Assembly (NCBI GenBank): GCA_023231165.1
Contig: JALNVY010000080.1
Location: 1-9,823, forward strand
Reading direction: 5' to 3'
DNA: 9,823 nt
Source: Syntrophales bacterium
GTDB taxonomy: Bacteria; Desulfobacterota; Syntrophia; Syntrophales; UBA8958
Shown: in pieces, positions 1-6,469 of the stretch
Position numbering within the stretch: position 1 is the first letter of the stretch
Layout: the number at the start of each line of letters is the position of its first letter
Notes under the pieces: generated by a model
Databases searched by the model: none
Told to the model about the DNA's origin: nothing
What the model saw: the letters and a program-made list of their open reading frames with translations, nothing else
Program-made: the position numbers and the translations under genes

Positions 1-504
1 ATCTCCGGGCAAGCCCACCATCAAGTGCAGGATCACTTCAAAGCCATAATTTTGTAAAAGTTCGACGGCGTATTCAACATCCTCCCCGGTGTGTCCCCGC
101 TGTGAGGCCTCCAGAACACTGTTGACAAAGGACTGAGCGCCCAGTTCGACGGTTTTGACGCCAAAAGCTGCCAGGCGCCCCATGTCAATAACATGCAGGG
201 CGTCGGGGCGGGTCGAAATCCTGATCCCTTCCACGGCACAATTTTCCATATGACGATGGGCCAGACTGAGGAGGCGGTCCTGTTCCGCGGCCGCCAGACC
301 TGTAAAATTCCCCCCATAAAAGGCAATCTGCACTCCTTTTACCTGCTTCGCCTTGCGGGCGCGGGAAGCTAAAAAGGCTCTGATCTTTTCATGAAAAGAT
401 TCGTCCGTCCAATCAGCCGGTCCCTGATCCCCGGAGATCTGCTGGTTACAGAAGATGCAGCGGTGTGGACAGCCACGGTTTTTAATAAAGAAAGGAATAA
501 TCAT
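1..504 (-). CDS. Elp3-like radical SAM protein (3' part beyond window)
   Basis: This is the N-terminal 168 residues of a radical SAM enzyme; the rest lies beyond the left edge. The protein starts MIIPFFIKNRGCPHRC and carries the CX3CX2C [4Fe-4S]/SAM motif at Cys12, Cys16 and Cys19. Further on are FYGGNFTGL, STRPDA, VELGAQSF, RGHT and GLPGD, the conserved blocks of the COG1243/Elp3-like radical SAM family. True Elp3 modifies wobble uridine in tRNA. The bacterial homologues that begin directly at the cysteine motif are often annotated only as radical SAM proteins, and whether a GNAT domain follows cannot be seen here. The ATG at 504-502 shares ATGA with the rnc stop, so the gene is probably translated by coupling to rnc, in one operon with mtaB. 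The family call is secure; the substrate is not. Confidence 0.88.
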   Translation of the reverse strand, partial: MIIPFFIKNRGCPHRCIFCNQQISGDQGPADWTDESFHEKIRAFLASRARKAKQVKGVQIAFYGGNFTGLAAAEQDRLLSLAHRHMENCAVEGIRISTRPDALHVIDMGRLAAFGVKTVELGAQSFVNSVLEASQRGHTGEDVEYAVELLQNYGFEVILHLMVGLPGD

Positions 505-1220
505 GATGCTTGGGTGGTCTCAAAATATTCCAGGACTTTTCTGGCGGCCTGCTGTTCCGCTTCCTTCCTGCTTTTTCCTGTACCCGTTTCTTTCACGGAC
601 TCGACCACCGCCAATTCCACTTCGAAGGTCTTGTCATGATCAGGTCCGTATTCATTGAGCAGTTGATATTTCGGCGTCTCGTGAAAACGGCTCTGGCAAA
701 GCTCCTGGAGGGCTGATTTATAATCTCGGAAGGGGGTAACTCCTCCTTGCCCGATGATGATCATTTCTGCAAACAGGTCGGCAATAAGCCGGGAGGATTG
801 TGAATATCCACCGTCGAGATAGACGGCAGCCATGATAGCTTCGAAGGTGTCGGCGATGAGGGATGTTTTTTCCCGGCCCCCGGAAGCCTCCTCCCCCTTA
901 CCCAGGAAGAGATAATTTCCCAGGCCGAATCTCCTGCCCAGGGCCGCCAGGGATTGTTCATTGACCAGGGCCGCCCGCATTTTAGAAAGCTGGCCTTCCG
1001 TAAAATCGGGAAAACGCCTCATCAGGAGATCGCTTATGCATAGTTGTAGAACGGCGTCCCCGAGGAATTCCAGGCGTTCATTATCCTGGCAGGATAAGGA
1101 CGGATTTTCATTGGTATAAGATCTGTGGGTAAAGGCGTTGACAAGAAGCAGGGAATCCTGAAAAACATATCCCAACGCCTGTTCGAGATCTTCAAATGCC
1201 TGTGTCTTTTCATTATCCAT
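501..1220 (-). CDS. rnc: Ribonuclease III
   Basis: This double-strand-specific endoribonuclease processes rRNA precursors and structured mRNAs in the cytoplasm. The 239-residue length is normal for the family. The N-terminal RNase III domain holds the signature NERLEFLGD at residues 47-55. The metal-binding acidic residues are E48, E51, D55, D124 and E127, and the 69-residue D55-D124 spacing equals that of E. coli D45-D114. A double-stranded RNA-binding domain follows at about 166-236, beginning DYKSALQEL and ending in an Ala/Lys-rich helix (KEAEQQAARKVLEYF). The ATG at 1220 lies within the 3' end of mtaB (8-base overlap), preceded by GGGAAGAG. The stop overlaps the next gene's start as ATGA. 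All catalytic residues are present, so an active enzyme is expected. Confidence 0.97.
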   Translation of the reverse strand: MDNEKTQAFEDLEQALGYVFQDSLLLVNAFTHRSYTNENPSLSCQDNERLEFLGDAVLQLCISDLLMRRFPDFTEGQLSKMRAALVNEQSLAALGRRFGLGNYLFLGKGEEASGGREKTSLIADTFEAIMAAVYLDGGYSQSSRLIADLFAEMIIIGQGGVTPFRDYKSALQELCQSRFHETPKYQLLNEYGPDHDKTFEVELAVVESVKETGTGKSRKEAEQQAARKVLEYFETTQAS

Positions 1221-2550
1221 GATAAGCTCTTCCCACCAGTCCCCCGGAGATCAACGATTCAGGTTTTACGGAGACAATGGTGTTGATCATTTCAGCGCGT
1301 CCATCCTGAAGCAGCACGGGCAGGTAATTGTTTGAGAACCCTTTTAAATATCCGCTGGAGCGATCTTTTCTTCTTTCAATAAGCACAGGCATGGTTGATC
1401 CGATAAATCTTTCCAGGAATGCCTGGCGTTTCATCATTCCTAATCGCCTGAGCGTCTGTCCGCGTCTTTTCTTATCTTCCTCCCGCACCTGATTTTCCAT
1501 CCGTGCCGCCGCCGTTCCCTGACGTCGCGAATAGGGAAAAACGTGGAGATAAGCGATGGGCAAGGACTCAATCAGGGCCACTGTATTTTCAAATGCCTTT
1601 TCATTCTCTCCCGGGAAACCGACCATAACGTCTATTCCCACGGTCATATCCGGTCTGCTCATACAAACCTTTGCCACCAGGTCACGGAAAAAGGCGGCGT
1701 CATAATTGCGCCCCATTCTGGACAAAATCTCGTCATCACCGCTTTGCAGGGGGATATGGAGGTGTGGACATACGATGCGGGCGTTTTTTATGATTCCCTG
1801 GATCTCCTCCGTTATTTCCCTGGGTTCAAGGGAACTCAGGCGCAAACGTTCAATGGTCCGGTGTTCTTCCACCTGACGCAATATCCCGGCGAGTGAAGAT
1901 CCATCCTGCCGGTCCTCTCCGTAGACCCCCAAGTGGATTCCGGTCAGGACGACCTCACGGTATCCGTTTCTGGTCAGGGTCTGAATCCGTTCCATGACCT
2001 CTTCCTTCCCGATGCTGCGGCTCCGTCCCCGGGCATACGGGACTATGCAGTAGCTGCAAAAGGCGTTGCATCCATCCTGAATCTTCAGAAAGGCCCGTGT
2101 GTGCCCCGGGAATCTGGATACGGGACGGATTCCCCAGTCCGTTATTTCCCCCCCGACGTCGCCTACCTGGACGGATAGGGCAGGTCCGGATGCCTTCCCG
2201 AACTGCGAGTTTTTCTTAATTTCCCCGATAATTTCGACAATACGATCCTTTTCCATGGTTCCGGCCACAACCGTCACCCCGGGCATGCCGGTAAATACAT
2301 CCGGAGCGGTTTGGGCGTAGCACCCCGTGACAATAATGGCGGCCTGGGGATTTATTTTTCCGGCCCGGCGGATCAGTTGGCGTGACTGGTAATCTGTACG
2401 CCCGGTTACCGTACAAGTGTTAATAATGTAAAAATCGGCCTCCTCAAGGAACGGTACGAGGTGGAAGCCCTGTTTTTCAAGGGATTCGCCCATTGCCGCC
2501 GATTCATATTGATTCACTTTACAGCCCAAAGTCGTGATCGCTACCCGCAT
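1213..2550 (-). CDS. mtaB: tRNA (N6-threonylcarbamoyladenosine(37)-C2)-methylthiotransferase MtaB
   Basis: This radical SAM methylthiotransferase adds a methylthio group to t6A37 in tRNAs reading ANN codons. The 445 residues show the three-domain MTTase layout. The N-terminal UPF0004 domain has its second-cluster cysteines at C10 (LGCKVNQYES), C46 (NTCTVT) and C77 (GCYAQ). The radical SAM domain has CX3CX2C at C161, C165 and C168 (DGCNAFCSYC). A C-terminal TRAM-like RNA-binding segment spans about 381-445. The start MRVAITTLGCKVNQ is characteristic of MtaB rather than MiaB or RimO. The ATG at 2550 is the natural start because it places the first cluster cysteine at residue 10. It appears to be the first gene of an operon with rnc and the Elp3-like gene. 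Confidence 0.94.
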   Translation of the reverse strand: MRVAITTLGCKVNQYESAAMGESLEKQGFHLVPFLEEADFYIINTCTVTGRTDYQSRQLIRRAGKINPQAAIIVTGCYAQTAPDVFTGMPGVTVVAGTMEKDRIVEIIGEIKKNSQFGKASGPALSVQVGDVGGEITDWGIRPVSRFPGHTRAFLKIQDGCNAFCSYCIVPYARGRSRSIGKEEVMERIQTLTRNGYREVVLTGIHLGVYGEDRQDGSSLAGILRQVEEHRTIERLRLSSLEPREITEEIQGIIKNARIVCPHLHIPLQSGDDEILSRMGRNYDAAFFRDLVAKVCMSRPDMTVGIDVMVGFPGENEKAFENTVALIESLPIAYLHVFPYSRRQGTAAARMENQVREEDKKRRGQTLRRLGMMKRQAFLERFIGSTMPVLIERRKDRSSGYLKGFSNNYLPVLLQDGRAEMINTIVSVKPESLISGGLVGRAYHG

Positions 2551-2695
2551 ATTGACAACCTTAGCCGTTGCTCGATTCTTTTGTCAAGACGAAAGGATAA
2601 CTGGATTTTTTTTTAATTTTCCGCTAAGAAAGAAGCTCATAATAGTGAAATGTTCATACTATGTTGCATGCAAAAGGATAACGAGGTGTCGATCT
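2551..2695. promoter_or_regulatory. Divergent intergenic region with candidate promoters
   Basis: This 145-base gap separates mtaB (minus) from the small membrane protein (plus). A perfect TTGACA lies on each strand. On the minus strand it is at 2587-2582, 18 bases before TAAGGT (2563-2558, 3 of 6 matches), which would give mtaB an almost leaderless transcript. On the plus strand it is at 2552-2557, 16 bases before GATTCT (2574-2579, 3 of 6). Both -10 boxes are weak, so these are only candidates. A perfect 10-bp palindrome, TTGCATGCAA, lies at 2664-2673, 22 bases before the plus-strand ATG. Confidence 0.3.
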
Positions 2696-3046
2696 ATGGA
2701 AACAATATGGTCCTTCATTCATAGTCATCAGTTTGCCGTACTTGCCGTTATTACTGTTGCTTTGATCATTATCTATTTTCTATTCAAGAATCTGATCAAG
2801 CTGGCCCTGTTATTTCTCCTTATCTTGATACTGACGGGGAGCTATTTCTATTTTACGGCCCCCAGGAAATCCCCCGAGGATCTCACCAACGCCATTAAAA
2901 AAACACAGGAACAGGCGGGGCAGATGATCGACAAAGGGAAAGGCGTCTACGATAAGGGCAAGGAAATCATTGGTAAGGGCGTGGAGATCACAGACAGCGT
3001 CAGTAAGGCAATCAGTAAAGACAAGGAGACGACCCGCAAAGATTGA
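2696..3046 (+). CDS. Small two-helix membrane protein with Lys/Gly-repeat tail, unknown function
   Basis: No family is recognised. The 116-residue protein has a short N-terminus, two hydrophobic segments (about 13-30 and 33-53) separated only by Lys-Asn, and a hydrophilic C-terminal tail of about 60 residues. The tail carries a roughly seven-residue repeat, DKGKGVY-DKGKEII-GKGVEI, at residues 79-98 and looks amphipathic. The basic loops and tail suggest that the tail is cytoplasmic. The ATG at 2696 is preferred because GAGGTG precedes it by about 8 bases. The reading frame stays open back to 2534, but that would overlap the mtaB start and add a Cys/Arg-rich stretch without a ribosome site. 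It converges on the ferredoxin gene with only 6 bases between the stops. It may be a lipid- or surface-associated amphipathic protein, but this is a guess. Confidence 0.7.
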   Translation: METIWSFIHSHQFAVLAVITVALIIIYFLFKNLIKLALLFLLILILTGSYFYFTAPRKSPEDLTNAIKKTQEQAGQMIDKGKGVYDKGKEIIGKGVEITDSVSKAISKDKETTRKD

Positions 3047-3052
3047 GCATAG

Positions 3053-3478
3053 TTAGAAAATATTGACCTCCATGGCCCGGACCGGACAGGCTGAGACGCA
3101 GAGTTCACAGCCGTTGCACTTCTCGGCATCAAATAAGACCCGTTGCGTGTCCATTTCAAAGAACAGGGCATCGGTAGGGCAGAAGGCGGTACAGGCGCCG
3201 CAGTGCACGCACTTGTCAACATTCTGGTTGACGCTCTTGGATAGGGGCTCGACCTTAAGACCTTGTTCCTTGAGATAGCGGATCCCGTTGTTAAAATTTT
3301 CCGGGCTGCCGCTCAATTCCAGAACAATGATGCCTTCCCGTTTGGGGAAGATCCGGGCTTTAAGGATATTGAAGACCAGGTCATGGGTTTTAACAAGCTG
3401 ACAGATGATGGGTTGATCAACATTCTCAGCGGTATAATGAATGACAATTTTCCTGGACACTCTCTGTTCATCCTCCAT
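3053..3478 (-). CDS. NIL-domain 2[4Fe-4S] ferredoxin
   Basis: This 141-residue protein joins an N-terminal NIL-like domain (about 8-80, the ligand-binding fold also found at the C-terminus of methionine ABC-transporter ATPases) to a bacterial ferredoxin domain with two CX2CX2CX3CP motifs: C90/C93/C96/C100 and C121/C124/C127/C131. It should bind two [4Fe-4S] clusters and act as a soluble electron carrier or enzyme subunit. Related proteins in methanogens and sulfate reducers take part in homocysteine or sulfur assimilation beside a COG1900 (DUF39) partner. No such partner is seen here. The frame is open to an ATG at 3547, but a good promoter lies between that codon and 3478, and GGGAGAG precedes 3478, so the shorter start is chosen. 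It lies 84 bases downstream of phaR on the same strand and is probably transcribed independently. Confidence 0.87.
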   Translation of the reverse strand: MEDEQRVSRKIVIHYTAENVDQPIICQLVKTHDLVFNILKARIFPKREGIIVLELSGSPENFNNGIRYLKEQGLKVEPLSKSVNQNVDKCVHCGACTAFCPTDALFFEMDTQRVLFDAEKCNGCELCVSACPVRAMEVNIF

Positions 3479-3509
3479 GATCTCTCTCCCGTCTCCCTTT
3501 CTTCTGGCG

Positions 3510-3538
3510 ATGTTATGGGAATGGTCGTTTCTTGTCAA
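3510..3538 (-). promoter_or_regulatory. Sigma70-type promoter for the NIL ferredoxin
   Basis: On the minus strand a perfect -35 box TTGACA (3538-3533) is followed after 17 bases by TAACAT (3515-3510, 4 of 6 matches to TATAAT). The predicted transcript would begin about 25 bases before the ATG at 3478 and include its Shine-Dalgarno sequence. This also rules against the upstream ATG at 3547. Confidence 0.55.
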
Positions 3539-3562
3539 GGCTTTCATGAAAATGCTCGTTAT

Positions 3563-4021
3563 CTATGCCTTTTCCGTTTTGACGTTTCCTTTTTTCGGAG
3601 AATCGGGAGGGCTTGGAATAATATCGAAAAAAGGTTTGAAGGGATTGATGGCTGAGTAATCAATGTCCCGGTCCAGCCACTTTTTGAACTGGCTATCCGT
3701 CGTCGTCCGGTAGGAAAGGTAGGTTTTCAGGACCTGTTCCAGATATTTTTGAAAAAACTCATTGAGAATATTTTCGCCATACTGGATAATAAGGTGGAGA
3801 AGCGGCAAGGGCAGAAGGAAATTTCGCTTCCTTGACTCTTCAAGAATAATCTGAGTCAGGATGAAGGAGGTAACGTCTTCCTTGGTTTTGGCGTCGATTA
3901 CTTGGACCTGTCGGCCCTCGCGAATGGTGCGGGTGATGTCATCAAGATTCACATAGCTGCTTCTTGCCGTGTCATAGAGCCGGCGGTTTCCGTATTTTTT
4001 GTAGAGGAGCTTCTCGGGCAT
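3563..4021 (-). CDS. phaR: Polyhydroxyalkanoate synthesis regulator PhaR
   Basis: This is the DNA-binding repressor that senses PHA: in studied bacteria PhaR represses phasin genes and is released when it binds nascent polymer or granules. The 152-residue protein opens with the highly conserved N-terminal block KKYGNRRLYDTARSSYVNLDDI (residues 8-29), followed by a VIDAKTKEDVTSFILTQII-like stretch that completes the PHB/PHA accumulation DNA-binding domain (to about 65). The C-terminal half (about 66-120) is helical and probably corresponds to the polymer-binding/oligomerisation part. The tail is Pro/Lys-rich. The ATG at 4021 is chosen because it puts the conserved block at the N-terminus; an upstream TTG at 4099 would add unrelated residues. 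Its ribosome site is weak. It diverges from the phasin operon, as expected for its main target. Confidence 0.93.
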   Translation of the reverse strand: MPEKLLYKKYGNRRLYDTARSSYVNLDDITRTIREGRQVQVIDAKTKEDVTSFILTQIILEESRKRNFLLPLPLLHLIIQYGENILNEFFQKYLEQVLKTYLSYRTTTDSQFKKWLDRDIDYSAINPFKPFFDIIPSPPDSPKKGNVKTEKA

Positions 4022-4042
4022 ATTTCTTTTTCTCGTTTCTTG

Positions 4043-4070
4043 ATTATCCCCATAGCAGGGATATTGACAT
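4043..4070 (-). promoter_or_regulatory. Candidate phaR promoter
   Basis: On the minus strand GATAAT (4048-4043, 5 of 6 matches to the -10 consensus) lies 16 bases downstream of ATGTCA (4070-4065, 4 of 6 matches to the -35). Transcription would start about 15 bases before the phaR ATG. A TTGC half-site lies immediately upstream at 4077-4074, which could allow self-control by PhaR. Only moderately convincing. Confidence 0.35.
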
Positions 4071-4117
4071 AGCGCAACAAATACTTTTTTATTTGGCAAC
4101 TTGATTCACCGGTCACA

Positions 4118-4133
4118 TTGCATAATATGGCAA
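4118..4133. promoter_or_regulatory. TTGC-N8-GCAA inverted repeat (candidate PhaR site)
   Basis: The AT-rich divergent region between phaR and the phasin operon (4022-4287) contains TTGC at 4118-4121 and GCAA at 4130-4133, a dyad with an 8-base spacer. TGC/GCA dyads are the kind of site reported for PhaR proteins of other proteobacteria. That this one is an operator is inference. The rest of this gap is AT-rich with no gene. Confidence 0.3.
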
Positions 4134-4208
4134 AATGTATTCAATATTAAAGTATATTTTCGATTAATACGGATATTGATGTTTGTTTGGATTGGAAAAT
4201 AAATATTG

Positions 4209-4219
4209 TGCGTTGCAAC
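4209..4219. promoter_or_regulatory. Candidate PhaR operator upstream of the phasin promoter
   Basis: TGCGTTGCA (4209-4217) fits a TGC-N3-GCA dyad like those reported for alphaproteobacterial PhaR, and overlaps a perfect 8-bp palindrome, GTTGCAAC, at 4212-4219. It ends only 8 bases before the -35 box of the phasin promoter, a position where bound protein would interfere with RNA polymerase. The phaR gene lies next to it. The sequence match is direct; the function is inferred. Confidence 0.45.
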
Positions 4220-4227
4220 ATTTTCCC

Positions 4228-4255
4228 TTGACAAACCGAAAAATGGGCTTATATT
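4228..4255 (+). promoter_or_regulatory. Strong sigma70-type promoter of the phasin/PHA operon
   Basis: A perfect TTGACA (4228-4233) is followed after 16 bases by TATATT (4250-4255, 5 of 6 matches). The start of transcription would fall near 4262, giving a leader of about 26 bases that contains the AGGAGG ribosome site (4272-4277) of the first phasin gene. This is the best promoter in the window, consistent with abundant granule-coat proteins. Confidence 0.65.
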
Positions 4256-4287
4256 ACGGGAAAAAACAAGCAGGAGGTATTACAATT

Positions 4288-4587
4288 ATGGAACAAGGAA
4301 AAATTGCCAAACAGATGGTCGATTTTCATAAGGCCACATTCGACAACACCTTTAACGCGATGTCGATTATGCAGGAACAAACGGAACGGATGGTAGGCAT
4401 GTTTCTCGAACAGTCTCCCTGGGTCCCGGAAGAGGGAAAGACTGCGATTCAGGACTGGGTAAAGGCCTACAAGAAGGGTCGATCGGATTTTAAGACTTCC
4501 GCCAACGATAGTTTTAAGAAGGTGGAAGACTTTTTTGCAGGTTTCAACAAGCAGGCCAAGGAAACGAAAGTAAAAGCGGGCAAGTAG
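4288..4587 (+). CDS. Phasin-like PHA granule-associated protein 1
   Basis: This 99-residue, largely helical, amphipathic protein has no signal peptide or membrane segment. Hydrophobic and aromatic residues (Phe, Met, Trp) alternate with charged ones, for example KQMVDFHKATFDNTF at 8-22 and GMFLEQSPWVPEEGKTA at 37-53. Phasins coat intracellular PHA granules and limit their coalescence. The family call rests on this composition, its paralogue next door, and its position between phaR and PHA genes. About 41 of its first 69 residues are identical to the downstream paralogue, and it has an extra basic tail (FNKQAKETKVKAGK). The ATG at 4288 follows a near-perfect AGGAGG by 10 bases; the longer frame from 4183 starts upstream of the promoter and is rejected. 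Being first behind the strong promoter, it is probably highly expressed. Confidence 0.82.
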   Translation: MEQGKIAKQMVDFHKATFDNTFNAMSIMQEQTERMVGMFLEQSPWVPEEGKTAIQDWVKAYKKGRSDFKTSANDSFKKVEDFFAGFNKQAKETKVKAGK

Positions 4588-4618
4588 CCTGAATAAAAAA
4601 AATAAGGAGGAAACAAAA

Positions 4619-4885
4619 ATGGATCCGAAGCAGATTTCAAAACAGATGTTCGATTTCAACAAGATGGCTTTTGAAAAGTCCTTCTCGGCCATGGTGGTCA
4701 TGCAGGATCAGGCGGAAAAAATGTTCGGCATGTGGCTGGAGCAGAACAAGTGGTTTCCCGAGGAAGGCAAGAAGGCCATGGGGGATTGGGTGAAAACCTA
4801 CAAAAAAGGTCGTGAGGATTTTAAGGCCAAGGTTGAAGATGGTTACGGGAAAATGGAAGAGTATTTGGCCCCAAAGGAAAAGTAA
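4619..4885 (+). CDS. Phasin-like PHA granule-associated protein 2
   Basis: This 88-residue paralogue of the preceding protein probably arose by tandem duplication. Shared blocks include KQM-DF-K, MQ-Q-E-M-GM-LEQ, W-PEEGK-A, DWVK-YKKGR-DFK. It is shorter at the C-terminus, ending in EYLAPKEK, and its aromatic content is higher (F11, F36, W39, W45, F46). A clean AAGGAGG (4604-4610) lies 8 bases before the ATG, and the gap to gene 1 is 31 bases with an A-rich stretch and no terminator, so both belong to one transcript. It is inferred to share in coating the granule surface. The divergence between the two copies leaves room for different roles, such as different granule sizes or partners. Confidence 0.82.
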   Translation: MDPKQISKQMFDFNKMAFEKSFSAMVVMQDQAEKMFGMWLEQNKWFPEEGKKAMGDWVKTYKKGREDFKAKVEDGYGKMEEYLAPKEK

Positions 4886-4903
4886 AGAGATAATATAAAT
4901 TTT

Positions 4904-6469
4904 ATGATGTCTAATTTTAACCAACAGGCATTAAGCCGCGCAGCATCTGCCTACACCGGGAGGTTCAGAGAGACTCCCGGGAAGATGCTGGGGGTTACCA
5001 CGGATATGCTCAAGGCCGGTCAGCTTTACGGTCTGGGAGTCATTGTCTATATGGCCGATTTTATGGTCCCCTTCTGGACGGCATGGCAAGGCTTCAACCG
5101 TCTCGAAAAGGAAAAGCTGACAAGCACCTTACCCTTCCAGAGTGCGGCCGACTACTATGAATTGCTACAGTTCAATCTCCAGATCGCTGAGCAGGGAATG
5201 ACGGGTTCTCTCAAGGGTTTCCGTGATTTCTACAAGAAAGAAACAGCAAGAGTCTTCATTTCTCTGCTCAATAGCCTTTATGGAGATGAAGACGGCGACA
5301 TTCCTGATTATGCGGCCAATCTGGCTCGTCTCACCGATAACGTCATCAATCAGTATCCCGAAGCCATAAAGAAGATAGGCGGGGAATTTGGATTTCACTT
5401 CGATGACGGTGGGTATATCAAGACGGCAGAAACGGAGCGGTTTGTCCTGTATCAGGTCCTTTCCCGAGACAAGAGCATCCATCCCCGTAAGGACGGAAAA
5501 CCGATCATGATTATCCATCCTTACGTCCTGGGCCCGAATATTCTGGCCTTTTTGCCTGATGAAAAGAAAAGTTACGTTCACGCCTTTGCCGATCAGGGCA
5601 TCCCGACCTACATCCGGATTCTCAAGGACATCCAGACGACAGAGGCAGTGCAAGTAATGACGGGGGAAGATGACGCCCTCGATACCCGCCGGTTCTGCGA
5701 ATTGCTGAAAGCAACCCATGGCCGTTCCGTTACCCTGAATGGTTTCTGTCAGGGCGGGTTCATGGCCGTCCTGGATATCCTCTCCGGTAAACTCGATGGT
5801 CTGGTCGATGCCCTCATCACCTGCGTCGCCCCCATGGATGGTACCCGGAGCAAGTCACTTATGGAATACATGCAGCATCTGCCCTCCCGATTCAGGGATC
5901 TCGATTACGCGGCCAAGGTTATGCCCAATGGGAACAGAATTGTCGACGGCAAGGTTATGAGCTGGGTCTATAAGTTAAAGAGCATGGAGAAAGAGGCGCC
6001 CTTTGTAATTCTTTATCGGGATCTCAGCAACATTGGAGGTTCCCAGATCAGCAAAACGGCGGCAGCTCTAAACCACTGGCTGATCTATGACCGGATAGAC
6101 CTTTCGGAAGGGATCACGAAACTAAGTTTCGATTCCTATACGATTCCCGTGGCTGAAGATGGAACCCTGCCGGTACATCTTTTCGGAAAGTCCCTTAATT
6201 TTAAAGGTATTAAAGAAAAGGGTATCCCTTGGCTCCTCTGTTATGCGGAAGGGGATGATCTGGTGGACAAGGATGCCGCCCTGGCCCCGACGGATTATAT
6301 CGATGTGGAAGTGACGCCCTTTCCGAAAGGGCATGGGGCGATTGCCACATCCTGGTCTGAGCCGCGTTCGGCATGCGCTCTCCATACCCGGTTCGGCAAC
6401 GGTTGCCGGGGGCCGGTTCGTTTCCAGCTTGATCTGGAAGAAGGGAAGATGAACAGCGATGGATCGTAA
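4904..6469 (+). CDS. PhaC-like alpha/beta hydrolase (non-canonical PHA synthase homologue)
   Basis: This 521-residue protein has a PHA synthase-like catalytic layout. The nucleophile elbow is GFCQGG with Cys282, matching the PhaC box GXCXGG. The likely acid is D451 in YAEGDDLVD and the likely base is H477 in KGHGAIATSW. The roughly 190 residues before the core are helical, with a hydrophobic stretch (about 40-60) that may touch the granule. The segment IMIIHPYVLGPNILAFLPD (201-219) parallels the PhaC region before the first core strand, but the downstream DWG motif of true synthases is replaced by YIRILKDIQ. The call is therefore PhaC-like rather than PhaC. The start is ATG 4904 or 4907; the ribosome site is weak (AAGAGA, about 14 bases away), so coupling to the phasin gene 18 bases upstream is possible. 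It overlaps the next gene by 11 bases. It may be a synthase, a depolymerase-like thioesterase or a modified acyltransferase. Confidence 0.8.
   Translation: MMSNFNQQALSRAASAYTGRFRETPGKMLGVTTDMLKAGQLYGLGVIVYMADFMVPFWTAWQGFNRLEKEKLTSTLPFQSAADYYELLQFNLQIAEQGMTGSLKGFRDFYKKETARVFISLLNSLYGDEDGDIPDYAANLARLTDNVINQYPEAIKKIGGEFGFHFDDGGYIKTAETERFVLYQVLSRDKSIHPRKDGKPIMIIHPYVLGPNILAFLPDEKKSYVHAFADQGIPTYIRILKDIQTTEAVQVMTGEDDALDTRRFCELLKATHGRSVTLNGFCQGGFMAVLDILSGKLDGLVDALITCVAPMDGTRSKSLMEYMQHLPSRFRDLDYAAKVMPNGNRIVDGKVMSWVYKLKSMEKEAPFVILYRDLSNIGGSQISKTAAALNHWLIYDRIDLSEGITKLSFDSYTIPVAEDGTLPVHLFGKSLNFKGIKEKGIPWLLCYAEGDDLVDKDAALAPTDYIDVEVTPFPKGHGAIATSWSEPRSACALHTRFGNGCRGPVRFQLDLEEGKMNSDGS

Noticed and set aside
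2534..2695. Upstream extension of the small membrane protein to an ATG at 2534
   Set aside because: It would overlap the mtaB start, has no ribosome site, and adds Cys/Arg-rich residues before a protein that already has a good Shine-Dalgarno at 2696.
3479..3547. Longer start (ATG 3547) for the NIL ferredoxin
   Set aside because: A TTGACA-N17-TAACAT promoter lies between this codon and 3478, and the ribosome site sits before 3478.
4022..4099. TTG start at 4099 for phaR
   Set aside because: The added residues are not PhaR-like, and the conserved KKYGNRRLYD block begins right after the ATG at 4021.
4183..4287. Longer start at 4183 for phasin 1
   Set aside because: The added part spans the promoter and the Shine-Dalgarno sequence of the start at 4288.
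5165..5719. Open frame of 184 codons on the minus strand within the PhaC-like gene
   Set aside because: It is the antisense shadow of a conserved alpha/beta hydrolase, with no domain of its own.
6340..6469. Possible frameshift near the end of the PhaC-like gene
   Set aside because: The C-terminus (RGPVRFQLDLEE) reads smoothly into the stop, and the overlap with the next gene is normal for an operon.
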